Positions 15,438-23,984 of a stretch of DNA of 36,425 nucleotides are shown here, one piece after another; the stretch's first letter is position 1, and each line of letters starts with the position of its first letter. The stretch is from positions 1-36,425 of the forward strand of contig NZ_VMNX01000080.1 of assembly GCF_009377235.1 (NCBI RefSeq), in the 5' to 3' direction. A program made the translations under genes and the position numbers. The notes under the pieces are model-generated. The model ran no database searches and was not told the origin of the DNA. It saw only the letters and a list, made by a program, of their open reading frames with translations. The DNA is from Streptomyces acidicola. Its GTDB lineage: Bacteria; Actinomycetota; Actinomycetes; Streptomycetales; Streptomycetaceae.

Positions 15438-15846
15438 GGTGTTCCCGGCCCGTCGGTGGTTCGTACGGCTCGGGCCAGAAGTCGGTGACGGAAGCTATAC
15501 GGCCGTATCCGTCGCCCGTGAAGAACGAGACCGCGTGCATCTCCGCCGGCCCCGCCGTGACGTGCATCCATGTGACGACCTGGTCGGATTCGGCGACGAT
15601 GCGCTCGGTCCGTACGTGCCAGTCGCCCGGGTACTCGCGGTTGAACCGCACGTACCGCTCGCGGCCGCTGATGCGCTCGCGCGTCTGGGGCAGTGTGTAC
15701 ACCACGTCCTCGGCCAGTGTGCTCTCGAACGCGGTCCAGTCCCGGGCCTCGGCGGTGGCCCAGAACCGCTCGACGGCCCCGCGCAGATCGGTTCTCGGCA
15801 CGCCGGGCATCGGACCGCCCACCCGTGAGGTCATGTCGGAGGTCAT
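15421..15846 (-). CDS. SnoaL/NTF2-like domain protein
   Basis: This roughly 141-residue protein has a single SnoaL/NTF2-like cone fold. It shows AVERFWATAEARDWTAFESTLAEDVVYTLP, GRERYVRFNREYPGDWHVRTERIVAESDQVVTWMHV and HAVSFFTGDGYGRIASVTDFWPEPYEPP. Such proteins bind small ligands or act as isomerases or hydrolases; this one's substrate is unknown. ATGs at 15846, 15834 and 15810 are all possible, and none has a strong ribosome-binding site. It sits upstream of SURF1 on the same strand with a spacer carrying the short repeats, and diverges from the S9 peptidase. Confidence 0.8.
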   Translation of the reverse strand: MTSDMTSRVGGPMPGVPRTDLRGAVERFWATAEARDWTAFESTLAEDVVYTLPQTRERISGRERYVRFNREYPGDWHVRTERIVAESDQVVTWMHVTAGPAEMHAVSFFTGDGYGRIASVTDFWPEPYEPPTGREHLTERY

Positions 15847-15962
15847 GTCGCGAGTGTGCACCCGTCCACTGACAATCGACCCTGACCTGCGAGGACGAAA
15901 AGTTTTCCACAGGCTGGGGACCCTTGGCGGCGGAAGTCCGGGCGGGCGGGCACTATGGGGCC

Positions 15963-17786
15963 ATGACCGAGACCAACCGATCCACCCCGCAGGAGCAGAC
16001 CGGGTCGATGCCCGACTGGGAGAAGCGCTTCCGCGCGCCCAGGGTGTCGCTGCCGGACTGGGCGGAGGACGCACCCCATCGTTCGCTGTTCGTCTCCAAC
16101 GCCACGGGGACGTACGAGCTGTACGCGTGGGACCGCGCGACGGCCGAGCAGCGCCAGGTCACCGACCGGGCGAACGGCACGACGGACGGCGTGCTCGCAC
16201 CGGACGGCGAGTGGATCTGGTGGTTCGACGACAAGGACGGCGACGAGTACGGCGTGTGGCGCCGCCAGCCGTTCCACGGCGGGCCCGACGAGGAGGCGGT
16301 GCCGGGCCTCGCGCCCTCCTACCCGGCGGGGCTGGCCATCGGCCGCGACGGCCGTACGGCGGTCGTCGGGCGTTCGACGGACGAGGACGGCTCCACGATC
16401 CACCTCTCCGGGCCGGGCACGGACCCGGTGGTGATCTACCGGCACCGCGAGTCGGCCGGCGTCGGCGACCTCTCGCACGACGGCTCGCTGATCGCGATCG
16501 AGCACACCGAGCACGGCGACGCGATGCACTCGGCGCTGCGCGTGCTCCGGCCGGACGGCACGACGGTCGCGGAGCTCGACGACACCAAGGGCGGCACGGT
16601 CGAGCTGGGCCTGGAGGTGCTGGGCTTCGCGCCGGTCGAGGGGGACACGCGGCTGCTCATCGGCCATCAGCGGGGCGGCCGCTGGGAGCCGCTGGTGTGG
16701 GACGTCGCGTCCGGCGAGGAGACCGACCTGGGGCTCGCGGCACAGCTCGACGGCGACCTGAGCGCCGAGTGGTACCCGGACGGTTCGGCGCTGCTCGTGG
16801 TGCACAGCTTCGAGGCCCGCAGCGAGCTGTACCGCTACGAGCTGGGGACCCGGGCGCTGGAGCGGCTCCGGACGCCCAGGGGCACGGTGTCGGGGGCGAC
16901 GGCCCGCCCCGACGGCAGCGTGGAGTACCTGTGGTCCTCGGCCGCCGAGCCGCCGGTCGTGCGCTCGACCTCGGGCGGAGCGGTCCTCGACCCGCCCGGA
17001 CTGACGTCCCCGGGCTCGCTGCCGGTGGAGGACGTGTGGGTGGAGGGGCCCGGTGGCCGCGTCCACGCGCTCGTCCAGCGGCCGGCCGGGGTACAGGGCC
17101 CCTGCCCGACGGTCTTCGACATCCACGGCGGCCCGACCTGGCACGACAGCGACGCGTTCGCGGCGGGCCCGGCCGCATGGCTGGACCACGGGTACGCGGT
17201 CATCCGGATCAACTACCGCGGCTCCACGGGCTACGGCCGCGCCTGGACGGACGCCCTGAAGCACCGGGTCGGCCTCATCGAACTGGAGGACATCGCGGCG
17301 GTACGGGAGTGGGCGGTCACCTCGGGCTTCGCGGACCCCGCCCGGCTGATCCTCACGGGCGGCTCCTGGGGCGGCTACCTGACGCTGCTCGGGCTCGGTA
17401 CGCAGCCGGACGCGTGGGCCCTCGGTATCGCCGCGGTCCCGGTCGCCGACTACGTCACGGCGTACCACGACGAGATGGAGGCCCTGAAGGCCATGGACCG
17501 CACGCTGCTGGGCGGCACCCCCGAGGAGGTCCCGGAACGCTTCGAGGCGTCCTCGCCGCTGACGTACGTGGACGCGGTCAGGGCGCCGGTCTACATCTCG
17601 GCCGGCGTGAACGACCCGCGCTGCCCGATCCGCCAGATCGACAACTACGTGGGGCGCCTCCAGGCCCGGGGCGCGGTGCACGAGGTGTACCGGTACGACG
17701 CGGGACACGGCTCCCTGGTGGTCGACGAACGGATCAAGCAGGTGCGGCTGGAGCTGGACTTCGCGGAGAGGCACCTGCCGAGGTAG
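15963..17786 (+). CDS. S9 family peptidase (prolyl oligopeptidase type)
   Basis: This 607-residue protein has an N-terminal beta-propeller (residues about 30-340, with repeated DG motifs such as VSNATGTYELYAWDRATAEQ and LSHDGSLIAIEHTEHG) and a C-terminal alpha/beta-hydrolase domain. The nucleophile is S468 in GGSWGGY. D551 (GVNDPRCPIRQIDN) and H582 (DAGHGS) complete the triad. No signal peptide is seen, so it is probably cytoplasmic and cleaves short peptides or acylated peptides. ATG at 15963 is preferred; an in-frame GTG 39 bp upstream adds 13 residues with no family similarity. A hairpin follows at 17825. Confidence 0.93.
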   Translation: MTETNRSTPQEQTGSMPDWEKRFRAPRVSLPDWAEDAPHRSLFVSNATGTYELYAWDRATAEQRQVTDRANGTTDGVLAPDGEWIWWFDDKDGDEYGVWRRQPFHGGPDEEAVPGLAPSYPAGLAIGRDGRTAVVGRSTDEDGSTIHLSGPGTDPVVIYRHRESAGVGDLSHDGSLIAIEHTEHGDAMHSALRVLRPDGTTVAELDDTKGGTVELGLEVLGFAPVEGDTRLLIGHQRGGRWEPLVWDVASGEETDLGLAAQLDGDLSAEWYPDGSALLVVHSFEARSELYRYELGTRALERLRTPRGTVSGATARPDGSVEYLWSSAAEPPVVRSTSGGAVLDPPGLTSPGSLPVEDVWVEGPGGRVHALVQRPAGVQGPCPTVFDIHGGPTWHDSDAFAAGPAAWLDHGYAVIRINYRGSTGYGRAWTDALKHRVGLIELEDIAAVREWAVTSGFADPARLILTGGSWGGYLTLLGLGTQPDAWALGIAAVPVADYVTAYHDEMEALKAMDRTLLGGTPEEVPERFEASSPLTYVDAVRAPVYISAGVNDPRCPIRQIDNYVGRLQARGAVHEVYRYDAGHGSLVVDERIKQVRLELDFAERHLPR

Positions 17787-17824
17787 ACGAGGGACCCGCC
17801 CCGCCCACGCCCCTACCGTCCCGT

Positions 17825-17852
17825 CCCCAGTCCGGCTGTTGCCGGCCTGGGG
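17825..17852 (+). terminator. Hairpin after the S9 peptidase gene
   Basis: CCCCAG-T-CCGGC (17825-17836) pairs with GCCGG-C-CTGGGG (17841-17852), with one T/C mismatch and a TGTT loop, 38 bp after the stop. It has no T-tract. From memory it resembles palindromic elements scattered between Streptomyces genes, so it may be a repeat used as a terminator. Confidence 0.6.
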
Positions 17853-18005
17853 GAGGAGAACGCTGACCGGGGAATCCTCTGCCCCGGGCAAAGAATCCGT
17901 CACAGAGGCTCCCCGCCTGTGATGTTTGCGGGGGCGTGTGCGCTGGGTATGACGGGTCACCCATGTGACGGGTGTGCCCCAAGTGGCTTCTCCATAGGGG
18001 GACTT

Positions 18006-20738
18006 TTGAGTCGCCGTACGTCGCATGCCTACCAACCGCTGAGCCTGAAACGAAGAGCCTGGCTGACCCTGGGTGCCGTGGTCCTGGGGGGCGCGGGCGC
18101 GGTCACCTACGCCATCGCCGGCCCCTCGGACGAACCGGGCGCGCAGGGCAGGGCCAAGCGGCCGGTGAAGGTTCACGAGGTCGCCCTCAAGGGCACGGGC
18201 GGCAAGCGCGAACTGGCGCGCACCGACACCGAGGCGTTCTCCATGCTCGGCGTCTCGTGGACCGGCGCCTCGAAGCGGGTCGACGGAACCGCGCAGGTAC
18301 GCGTGCGCAGCGCCGAGACCGGTGACTGGAGCGACTGGCAGAACCTGGAGGTCGACACGGACCCGCCGGAGGACGTCGAGTCCGGCATGCGCGGGGCCTC
18401 GGAGCCGCTGTGGGTGGGGCCGTCCGACGGTGTCGAGGTGCAGGTCGTCCGGAAGAACGGCAACACCAGCGCCGCACTTCCCAAGGGCCTCAGGGTCGAC
18501 CTCGTCGACCCGGGTGTGGTGACGACCGCCGAGACCAAGTCGGTGGGCACCGAGATCGAACCGGCCGCGTTCGTGGCCGAGGACACGCCGTCGCCGACGG
18601 ACCCGCCCACCGCGACGTCCACCGACACGCCCACGGAGACGGCCACCGCGCCCGACCCCACGGCAAGCGAGCCCGGCAGCACCGCTCCCGAGCCCACGGA
18701 CCCCGTGTCGCCCAGCGACTCGGCCCCGGCGTCGCCCTCGGCCTCCGCGTCCCCCTCGCCGAGCCCGACCAAGCCGGTCGCTCCGCCGTCCACGGTCACC
18801 AAGCCCCCGGTCATCAGCCGGGCCGACTGGGGCGCGGTCGAGTCGAAGGTGGACGACCCGGCCGAGTACATCGACAAGATCAGCGCGGTCTTCGTGCACC
18901 ACACGGTCGGCTCGAACAGCTACAGCTGTGCCCAGTCCGCCGCGTTGGTGCGGGGCATCATGGCGTACCACATCGACGCCAACGGCTGGAACGACCTCGG
19001 CTACAACTTCCTGGTCGACAAGTGCGGCCAGATCTTCGAGGGCCGCGCGGGCGGCGTCGACCTGCCGGTGCTCGGCGCGCACACGTACGGCTTCAACAGC
19101 TACTCGACCGGTATCGCCGTCCTCGGTGACTTCGAGGGCGACGCGGCCAAGGGCATCCCGGCGGGCAAGCCGAGCCGGGCCGCCCAGGAGTCGGTGGCCC
19201 GCCTCGCGGCCTGGAAGCTGGGGCAGTACGGCGGCAACCCGCAGGGCAAGGTCACGCTGACCGCCAAGGGTGACACCGGGGTGTGGAAGAACGGCCAGGC
19301 GGCCACCCTCAACACCATCTCCGGCCACCGCGACGCGTATGCGACCGAGTGCCCCGGCGCGAACCTGTACTCCAAGCTCGGTGAGATCCGCCGCTTCGCG
19401 GCGAGCCCCGGCGCCAGTTCGGCCGTCCCGACCGCCGACTTCAACCGTGACGGCATCACCGACCTGGTCGCCGGTGTGCCGAGGGCGTCCGGCAACGTCG
19501 GCAACGTCGTGATCATCCCGGGCGGAACGGACGGACCGGTCGCGGGCGCCAAGATGAAGCTCACCCAGTCCAGCCCGGGTGTGCCCGGCGACTCCAAGAC
19601 CGGTGACGAGTTCGGCGCCGCCACCGCCTGGGGCGACATCAACGGTGACGGTTACGCCGACCTCGCCGTCGGTGTACCCGGCAAGGACGACACGTCCGGG
19701 AACGCCGACCGCGGCGCGGTCACGATCCTGTACGGCCCCGGCCTGAACAGCGGCACCTCGTACACCACGACCGGTGTGACGAGCAAGGGCGCCCGGCTCG
19801 GCACGGCCGTCACCGTCGGCGACTTCAACGCCGACGGCAAGGCCGACGTCTTCTCGGCCGGCACCGGCAACGGCGGCTCCTGGAACGTCAAGCTGACCGG
19901 CGGCGCCACCCAGTCCGGCAAGCTGACCACGGCCACCGGGTCCGTTGCCTACACCGACGCCGCGACCGGCGACTTCAACCGCGACGGCTACGCGGACGTG
20001 GCCCTCAACTACCGTGACCAGTCCGGCGTCGGCCGGGTCACCTGGTTCAAGGGCAGCGCCACCGGCCTCGTCAAGGTCAGCGTCCTGTCCATCAAGGGCG
20101 GCCGCTCCATCGCCGCGGGCGACGTCAACGGCAACGGCTACGACGACCTCGTGATCGGCCAGGCGTACACGTCGGAGTCCGGCGCGTACCGGGGCGGCCA
20201 GGTCACTGTGGTGCCCGGCACTTCGACGGGCTTCACCACGACCGGTATGAAGACCGTCCACCAGGACACCACCGGAGTACCGGGCGCGGCCCAGGACGGC
20301 GACGCGCTCGGCTGGTCCGTCTCGGCGGGCGACTACGACGGCGACGGCTACGCGGACGTCCTCGCGGGCGCCCCCAACAAGGACATCACCCGCAGCGGCG
20401 CGAACCAGGCGAACGCCGGTACGACCCTGCTGTTCAAGGGCACCTCCTCCGGCCTGACCGGCACCGGTGCTCTGGCGTTCCACCAGGACACCACCGGTAT
20501 CACCGGCTGGACGGAGCCGAACGACAAGCTCGGGTCCTCCGTCGTCCTGCAGGACCTGTCCGGCTGGGGCCGCGCCGATCTCGCCATCGGAGTGGAGGGC
20601 GAGAACGACTACGACGGCACGATCCTCCAGCTCGACAGCGGCAGCAAGGGCGTCAACACGAGCGGCGGCGTCTACTACGGCCGCGACACCCTGGGCACGC
20701 CCGCGGGTGCCCGCCTGGGCCAGGCCCTGACGCCGTAA
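18006..20738 (+). CDS. Secreted PGRP/N-acetylmuramoyl-L-alanine amidase with FG-GAP repeats
   Basis: This is a 910-residue secreted or membrane-anchored protein. A basic N-terminus and hydrophobic segment (19-38) form a signal or anchor. A beta-rich domain (50-165) is followed by a Pro/Thr/Ser linker (190-262) that probably spans the cell wall. A PGRP/amidase-2 domain (268-465) has VISRADWGA, VFVHHTVGSNSYSC and SGHRDAYATECPG. H298 or H299, H441 and C449 are the expected zinc ligands, so it may cleave muramoyl-alanine bonds. The remainder holds about seven FG-GAP repeats with calcium-type loops (DFNRDGITDLVAGVP, DINGDGYADLAVGVPG). The start is TTG at 18006, four bases after ATAGGGGGA. Confidence 0.92.
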   Translation: MSRRTSHAYQPLSLKRRAWLTLGAVVLGGAGAVTYAIAGPSDEPGAQGRAKRPVKVHEVALKGTGGKRELARTDTEAFSMLGVSWTGASKRVDGTAQVRVRSAETGDWSDWQNLEVDTDPPEDVESGMRGASEPLWVGPSDGVEVQVVRKNGNTSAALPKGLRVDLVDPGVVTTAETKSVGTEIEPAAFVAEDTPSPTDPPTATSTDTPTETATAPDPTASEPGSTAPEPTDPVSPSDSAPASPSASASPSPSPTKPVAPPSTVTKPPVISRADWGAVESKVDDPAEYIDKISAVFVHHTVGSNSYSCAQSAALVRGIMAYHIDANGWNDLGYNFLVDKCGQIFEGRAGGVDLPVLGAHTYGFNSYSTGIAVLGDFEGDAAKGIPAGKPSRAAQESVARLAAWKLGQYGGNPQGKVTLTAKGDTGVWKNGQAATLNTISGHRDAYATECPGANLYSKLGEIRRFAASPGASSAVPTADFNRDGITDLVAGVPRASGNVGNVVIIPGGTDGPVAGAKMKLTQSSPGVPGDSKTGDEFGAATAWGDINGDGYADLAVGVPGKDDTSGNADRGAVTILYGPGLNSGTSYTTTGVTSKGARLGTAVTVGDFNADGKADVFSAGTGNGGSWNVKLTGGATQSGKLTTATGSVAYTDAATGDFNRDGYADVALNYRDQSGVGRVTWFKGSATGLVKVSVLSIKGGRSIAAGDVNGNGYDDLVIGQAYTSESGAYRGGQVTVVPGTSTGFTTTGMKTVHQDTTGVPGAAQDGDALGWSVSAGDYDGDGYADVLAGAPNKDITRSGANQANAGTTLLFKGTSSGLTGTGALAFHQDTTGITGWTEPNDKLGSSVVLQDLSGWGRADLAIGVEGENDYDGTILQLDSGSKGVNTSGGVYYGRDTLGTPAGARLGQALTP

Positions 20739-20786
20739 GAAGACAGGGAGACAGGGAGACGGGGAGGCCCGTCCTCCCGTGACAGC

Positions 20787-20818
20787 GACCGGCCAGGGCG
20801 TTCACGCCCTGGCCGGTC
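20787..20818. terminator. Long perfect terminator hairpin
   Basis: GACCGGCCAGGGCG (20787-20800) pairs perfectly with CGCCCTGGCCGGTC (20805-20818) around a TTCA tetraloop, 48 bp after the amidase stop. It is followed by TCTCCGTGTT. It should isolate the amidase from the amidohydrolase. Confidence 0.85.
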
Positions 20819-20891
20819 TCCGTGTTCCCGGACCCCCGTCCCGGACCCCCTTCCTGGACACCCCTTGCGGCCGGAGGGGCTGGCGCCTAAC

Positions 20892-20919
20892 TTGAAACTG
20901 ACGGATCGTCAGATAACTC
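20892..20919 (+). promoter_or_regulatory. Amidohydrolase promoter with embedded palindromic operator
   Basis: TTGAAA at 20892-20897 is a plausible -35, and ATAACT/TAACTC at about 20913-20919 a plausible -10. Between them lies CTGACG-GAT-CGTCAG (20898-20912), a perfect inverted repeat of the kind bound by TetR-family repressors. A repressor here would directly block polymerase. No tetR gene is in the window. Confidence 0.6.
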
Positions 20920-20945
20920 TCGGTGCGCACAGGGAGGGGTACGGG

Positions 20946-22202
20946 ATGGTCGGCAAGGAGGTCCGCAGGGAGGTCGGCAAGGGGGTCGGCGAGGACGGTG
21001 GTACCGGGGAACTGCCCAGGGTGATCAGCGTGGACGACCACGTGATCGAGCCCGCGCACCTCTTCGAGACATGGCTGCCGGCCAAGTACCGGGACAGGGG
21101 GCCGAAGCCCCTCACCGCCGGGATCGGCGAACTCCAGTACATCGGCGGGAAGTACCGGATCACCACCGACCCCGACGGCCCGATCACCGACTGGTGGGAG
21201 TACGAGGGCACCCTCTTCCCGTACAAGCGCATCATCGCGGCCGTCGGTTTCTCCCGGGACGAGATGACCCTCGACGGGATCACCCGCGAGCAGATGCGGC
21301 GCGGCTGCTGGGACCCGAAGGCCCGGCTGGAGGACATGGACATCAACCATGTCGAGGCCTCGCTGTGCTTCCCGACGTTCCCGCGGTTCTGCGGGCAGAC
21401 CTTCGCGGAGGCCAAGGACAAGGAGGTCGGCCTCGCGTGCGTCCGCGCCTACAACGACTGGATGGTCGAGGAGTGGTGCGGCGACACCGGCGGGCGGCTG
21501 ATCCCGCTGTGCCTCATCCCTCTGTGGGACGTCGAGCTGGCCGTCGAGGAGATCCGGCGCAACGCGGCCCGCGGCGTACGGGCGGTGACGTTCAGTGAGA
21601 TCCCCACGTACCTCGGGCTGCCGTCGATCCACTCCGGCTACTGGGACCCGTTCTTCGCGGCGTGCGAGGAGACCGGGACGGTCGTCAACATGCACATCGG
21701 CAGCAGCTCACAGATGCCGGCTGCCTCCCCCGACGCACCGCCCGCCGTGCAGGCCTCGCTGAGCTTCAACAACGCGATGGCCTCGATGATGGACTTCCTC
21801 TTCTCCGGCGTCCTCGTGAAGTTCCCGCGCCTCAAACTGGCGTACAGCGAGGGGCAGATGGGCTGGATTCCGTACGCCCTGGAGCGCGCCGACGACGTCT
21901 GGGAGGAGCACCGCGCCTGGGGCGGGGTCAGGGACCTGATCCCGGAGCCGCCGTCGACGTACTACTACCGGCAGATCTTCTGCTGCTTCTTCCGCGACAA
22001 GCACGGCATCGAGGCGATCGAGACCGTCGGCGTGGACAACGCGACCTTCGAGACGGACTACCCCCACGTCGACTCGACATGGCCGGAGACGAAGAAGGTG
22101 GCGGCTGAGCACGTGGCCGGACTCCCCGACGACGTGACGTACAAGCTGCTGCGGGGGAACGCCATCCGGATGCTGGATCTGGCCTTTGACCAGGGAAAAT
22201 AG
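20946..22202 (+). CDS. Amidohydrolase family (amidohydrolase-2) protein
   Basis: This 418-residue TIM-barrel hydrolase or decarboxylase starts PRVISVDDHVIEPAHLFETWLP (the first metal-binding strand), continues with LEDMDINHVEASLCFPTFPRFCGQ, and has VVNMHIGSSSQMPAASPDAP and FPRLKLAYSEGQMGWIPYALERADDVWEEH. It ends with VDNATFETDYPHVDSTWP, the conserved acidic/His C-terminal motif. The family often acts on ring-cleavage or polyketide-like substrates; the substrate is unknown. The ATG at 20946 has AGGGAGGGG upstream. Its promoter carries a TetR-type palindrome. It converges on the UTRA gene. Confidence 0.88.
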   Translation: MVGKEVRREVGKGVGEDGGTGELPRVISVDDHVIEPAHLFETWLPAKYRDRGPKPLTAGIGELQYIGGKYRITTDPDGPITDWWEYEGTLFPYKRIIAAVGFSRDEMTLDGITREQMRRGCWDPKARLEDMDINHVEASLCFPTFPRFCGQTFAEAKDKEVGLACVRAYNDWMVEEWCGDTGGRLIPLCLIPLWDVELAVEEIRRNAARGVRAVTFSEIPTYLGLPSIHSGYWDPFFAACEETGTVVNMHIGSSSQMPAASPDAPPAVQASLSFNNAMASMMDFLFSGVLVKFPRLKLAYSEGQMGWIPYALERADDVWEEHRAWGGVRDLIPEPPSTYYYRQIFCCFFRDKHGIEAIETVGVDNATFETDYPHVDSTWPETKKVAAEHVAGLPDDVTYKLLRGNAIRMLDLAFDQGK

Positions 22203-22241
22203 TCTGACCAGGGGGAAATTTCGCAGGGGAAATGGTCGCAC

Positions 22242-22865
22242 TCACCACCTTTCCAGGGATGTGGTGAAGACCAGTTCCGTGCGGTCGCCGGGCAGGGTGA
22301 TGTCGGTGATGTCCACCGCGCGGTCCTGGGTGTCGTACGACGTCTTGCGGAGCACGAGCACCGACGCCCCCGGCGGCAACTCCAGTACCCGCGCCTCCTC
22401 CGGTGTCGGCGGGCGGGCCGTGACGCGCTCCTCGACGCGGTCCACCTCGATGCCGACCGTGAAGAGCTGGCTCTGGGTGCCGCCGGGCCATGGCTCCTTG
22501 CCGTCGTCCAGCAGGTCGGGGTTCCCCGCGAGCATGTCGCGGACGAGATAGGAGGTCACGAGGCCGAAGGGGGCGCTCTCGGTGGCGCATCGTGTCCGGT
22601 AGGTGCGCTCGACGAGTGCCGTGCCCTCCGGGACGCCGAACAACTCCGCCAGTTCCCCGGGCGCCCCGGTCTCGCGGTACTTCGCGGAGAAGACGAGGTC
22701 GCCGGTGCCGAGGCCGGTGTCGCGCTCCGTGGCTCCGCTCTCGGCCCGCTCGGGCTTCGGCCGGCGCGCCCGGTTCTTCTCCCACTGGTGGCGGCTGTTG
22801 TCGCGGACCGCCGGTGTGCGGGGGCGACGGAAGCCGTCCCCGATCACTTCGTACGGCTTCGGCAC
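22242..22865 (-). CDS. UTRA-domain protein without a recognisable GntR DNA-binding domain
   Basis: This 207-residue protein is dominated by a UTRA ligand-binding domain (about residues 60-203): FGVPEGTALVERTYRTRC, FGLVTSYLVRDML, VDRVEERVTARPPTPEEARVLELPPGASVLVLRKTSYD and TELVFTTSL. GntR/HutC regulators carry about 70 residues of winged helix before this. Here there are only about 55 residues, rich in Arg, Lys and Pro (RRPRTPAVRDNSRHQWEKNRARRPK), with no clear helix-turn-helix. It may bind DNA through the basic tail or act as a ligand-responsive partner. The GTG start has a weak ribosome-binding site. Confidence 0.8.
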   Translation of the reverse strand: MPKPYEVIGDGFRRPRTPAVRDNSRHQWEKNRARRPKPERAESGATERDTGLGTGDLVFSAKYRETGAPGELAELFGVPEGTALVERTYRTRCATESAPFGLVTSYLVRDMLAGNPDLLDDGKEPWPGGTQSQLFTVGIEVDRVEERVTARPPTPEEARVLELPPGASVLVLRKTSYDTQDRAVDITDITLPGDRTELVFTTSLERW

Positions 22866-22944
22866 GGGTGCTCACCGATCCCTCATGGGGCCTGTCCTGC
22901 GCCTACCAGCATCAGCGTACGACTCCCGCGGAGGTCCCGCCGTC

Positions 22945-22986
22945 CGAGCGTGAGCCCGTAGGAATCGAGCGTGAGCCCGTAGGAAT
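22945..22986. repeat. Perfect 21-bp tandem duplication upstream of the glycosyltransferase
   Basis: Two head-to-tail copies (22945-22965 and 22966-22986), each beginning CGAGCGTGAGCCCGTAG, end 33 bp before the glycosyltransferase start. The unit is two helical turns long, so a protein bound to each copy would face the same side. Confidence 0.75.
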
Positions 22987-23019
22987 ACTGACGGGGACGG
23001 TGACCCCGGAAAGGCCCTC

Positions 23020-23877
23020 ATGAACAAGATCATCTCGATCGTCACGCCGGTCCATGGACAGGGAGCGAGGTTCCTCTCGGAGGCGTACACATCTCTGCGC
23101 TCCCAGAACCTTCCTGACGGATGGTCATGGGAGTGGTGTGTGCAGGAGGACGGAAGCGACGTCCATGCCTCCGCGTATCTACCGGAGAACGATCCGCGCA
23201 TCCGGATCTCCGCGTCTCGGCAAGGCGGCCCCCACGTGGCGCGGACCTTGGCGTTCGCCCGGTCAACTGGTGTGTACGTGAAGAACCTGGACGCCGACGA
23301 CCAACTCGCCGCCGGAGCTCTCGGGCGCGACATCGCCGTGCTGGAGGAGCACCCTGCGGTGGGCTGGACCACGTCCCGGGCGGTCGACCTCCTCGAGGAC
23401 GGCAGCACCGTCTCCTTCGACGGCGATCCGGAACCCGGCCGGCTCCCGCGAGGTACCGCGTACGGATTCTGGGCCGAGCACCGCCGGCCCCGGACCCATC
23501 CCGCCACGCTGTGTGTCCGGCGCCCTCTCCTGGCGCTGCTGGGCGGCTGGATGGCCCTGCCGGCCTCCGGTGACACGGGCCTGCTGCTCGGACTCGACGC
23601 GCTGGCGGACGGATGGTTCATCGGAGACACCGGCCTCGTGTACCGCAAGCATCCGGGGCAGATCACCACGCACCCGAATCACCGGGCCGGGGCGGAATGG
23701 GAGGCCCGGATGTCCTTGATCCAGGAGCACGCCAACGCCCTTCGCGCGTGGTCCGGCCTCGCGACCGATCCCTCAACTGCCCAGTCAGGTGCGGAAAGTT
23801 GGGAGGAGCTCGACACGAAAGAACCCGATCGCTGGCGACGGGGGATGCACCAGCGATCGGGCTATGAACAAGCGTAA
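23020..23877 (+). CDS. Family 2 glycosyltransferase
   Basis: This 285-residue GT-A-fold protein begins MNKIISIVTPVHGQGARFLSEA, typical of GT2. It carries the metal-binding DXD-type motif NLDADD (residues 89-94) after GGPHVARTLAFARSTGVYVK. GDTGLLLGLDALADG lies in the acceptor half. It should transfer a sugar from a nucleotide-sugar to an unknown acceptor. ATG at 23020 has AAAGG upstream. There is no neighbouring cell-wall or exopolysaccharide cluster. It is flanked by two minus-strand genes, which suggests an accessory insertion. The last codons overlap a 12-bp perfect hairpin (23824-23861). Confidence 0.88.
   Translation: MNKIISIVTPVHGQGARFLSEAYTSLRSQNLPDGWSWEWCVQEDGSDVHASAYLPENDPRIRISASRQGGPHVARTLAFARSTGVYVKNLDADDQLAAGALGRDIAVLEEHPAVGWTTSRAVDLLEDGSTVSFDGDPEPGRLPRGTAYGFWAEHRRPRTHPATLCVRRPLLALLGGWMALPASGDTGLLLGLDALADGWFIGDTGLVYRKHPGQITTHPNHRAGAEWEARMSLIQEHANALRAWSGLATDPSTAQSGAESWEELDTKEPDRWRRGMHQRSGYEQA
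23824..23861. terminator. Perfect 12-bp inverted repeat inside the 3' end of the glycosyltransferase gene
   Basis: CCCGATCGCTGG (23824-23835) pairs exactly with CCAGCGATCGGG (23850-23861), with a 14-nt loop. It lies within the last 55 bases of the coding sequence. It could terminate the gene or the converging STAND transcript, although no T-tract is visible. Confidence 0.5.
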
Positions 23878-23984
23878 CAAGGCTGCTGGTCCGACGGGAG
23901 CCCACCGCCCGGCTGCACCGAGGACTTGTGATCGGGATCACTTGACGCCGTTCGCCATGGTGGCAACAGAAAGCTCACGCTCCG

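Noticed and set aside
15843..20483. A 1546-residue open frame antisense to the S9 peptidase and the amidase
   Set aside because: Typical GC-rich antisense artefact; low-complexity composition and no domain signatures.
23928..23941. GTGATC-GG-GATCAC palindrome between the glycosyltransferase and STAND genes
   Set aside because: Short and between convergent genes; no promoter to regulate. Treated as chance.
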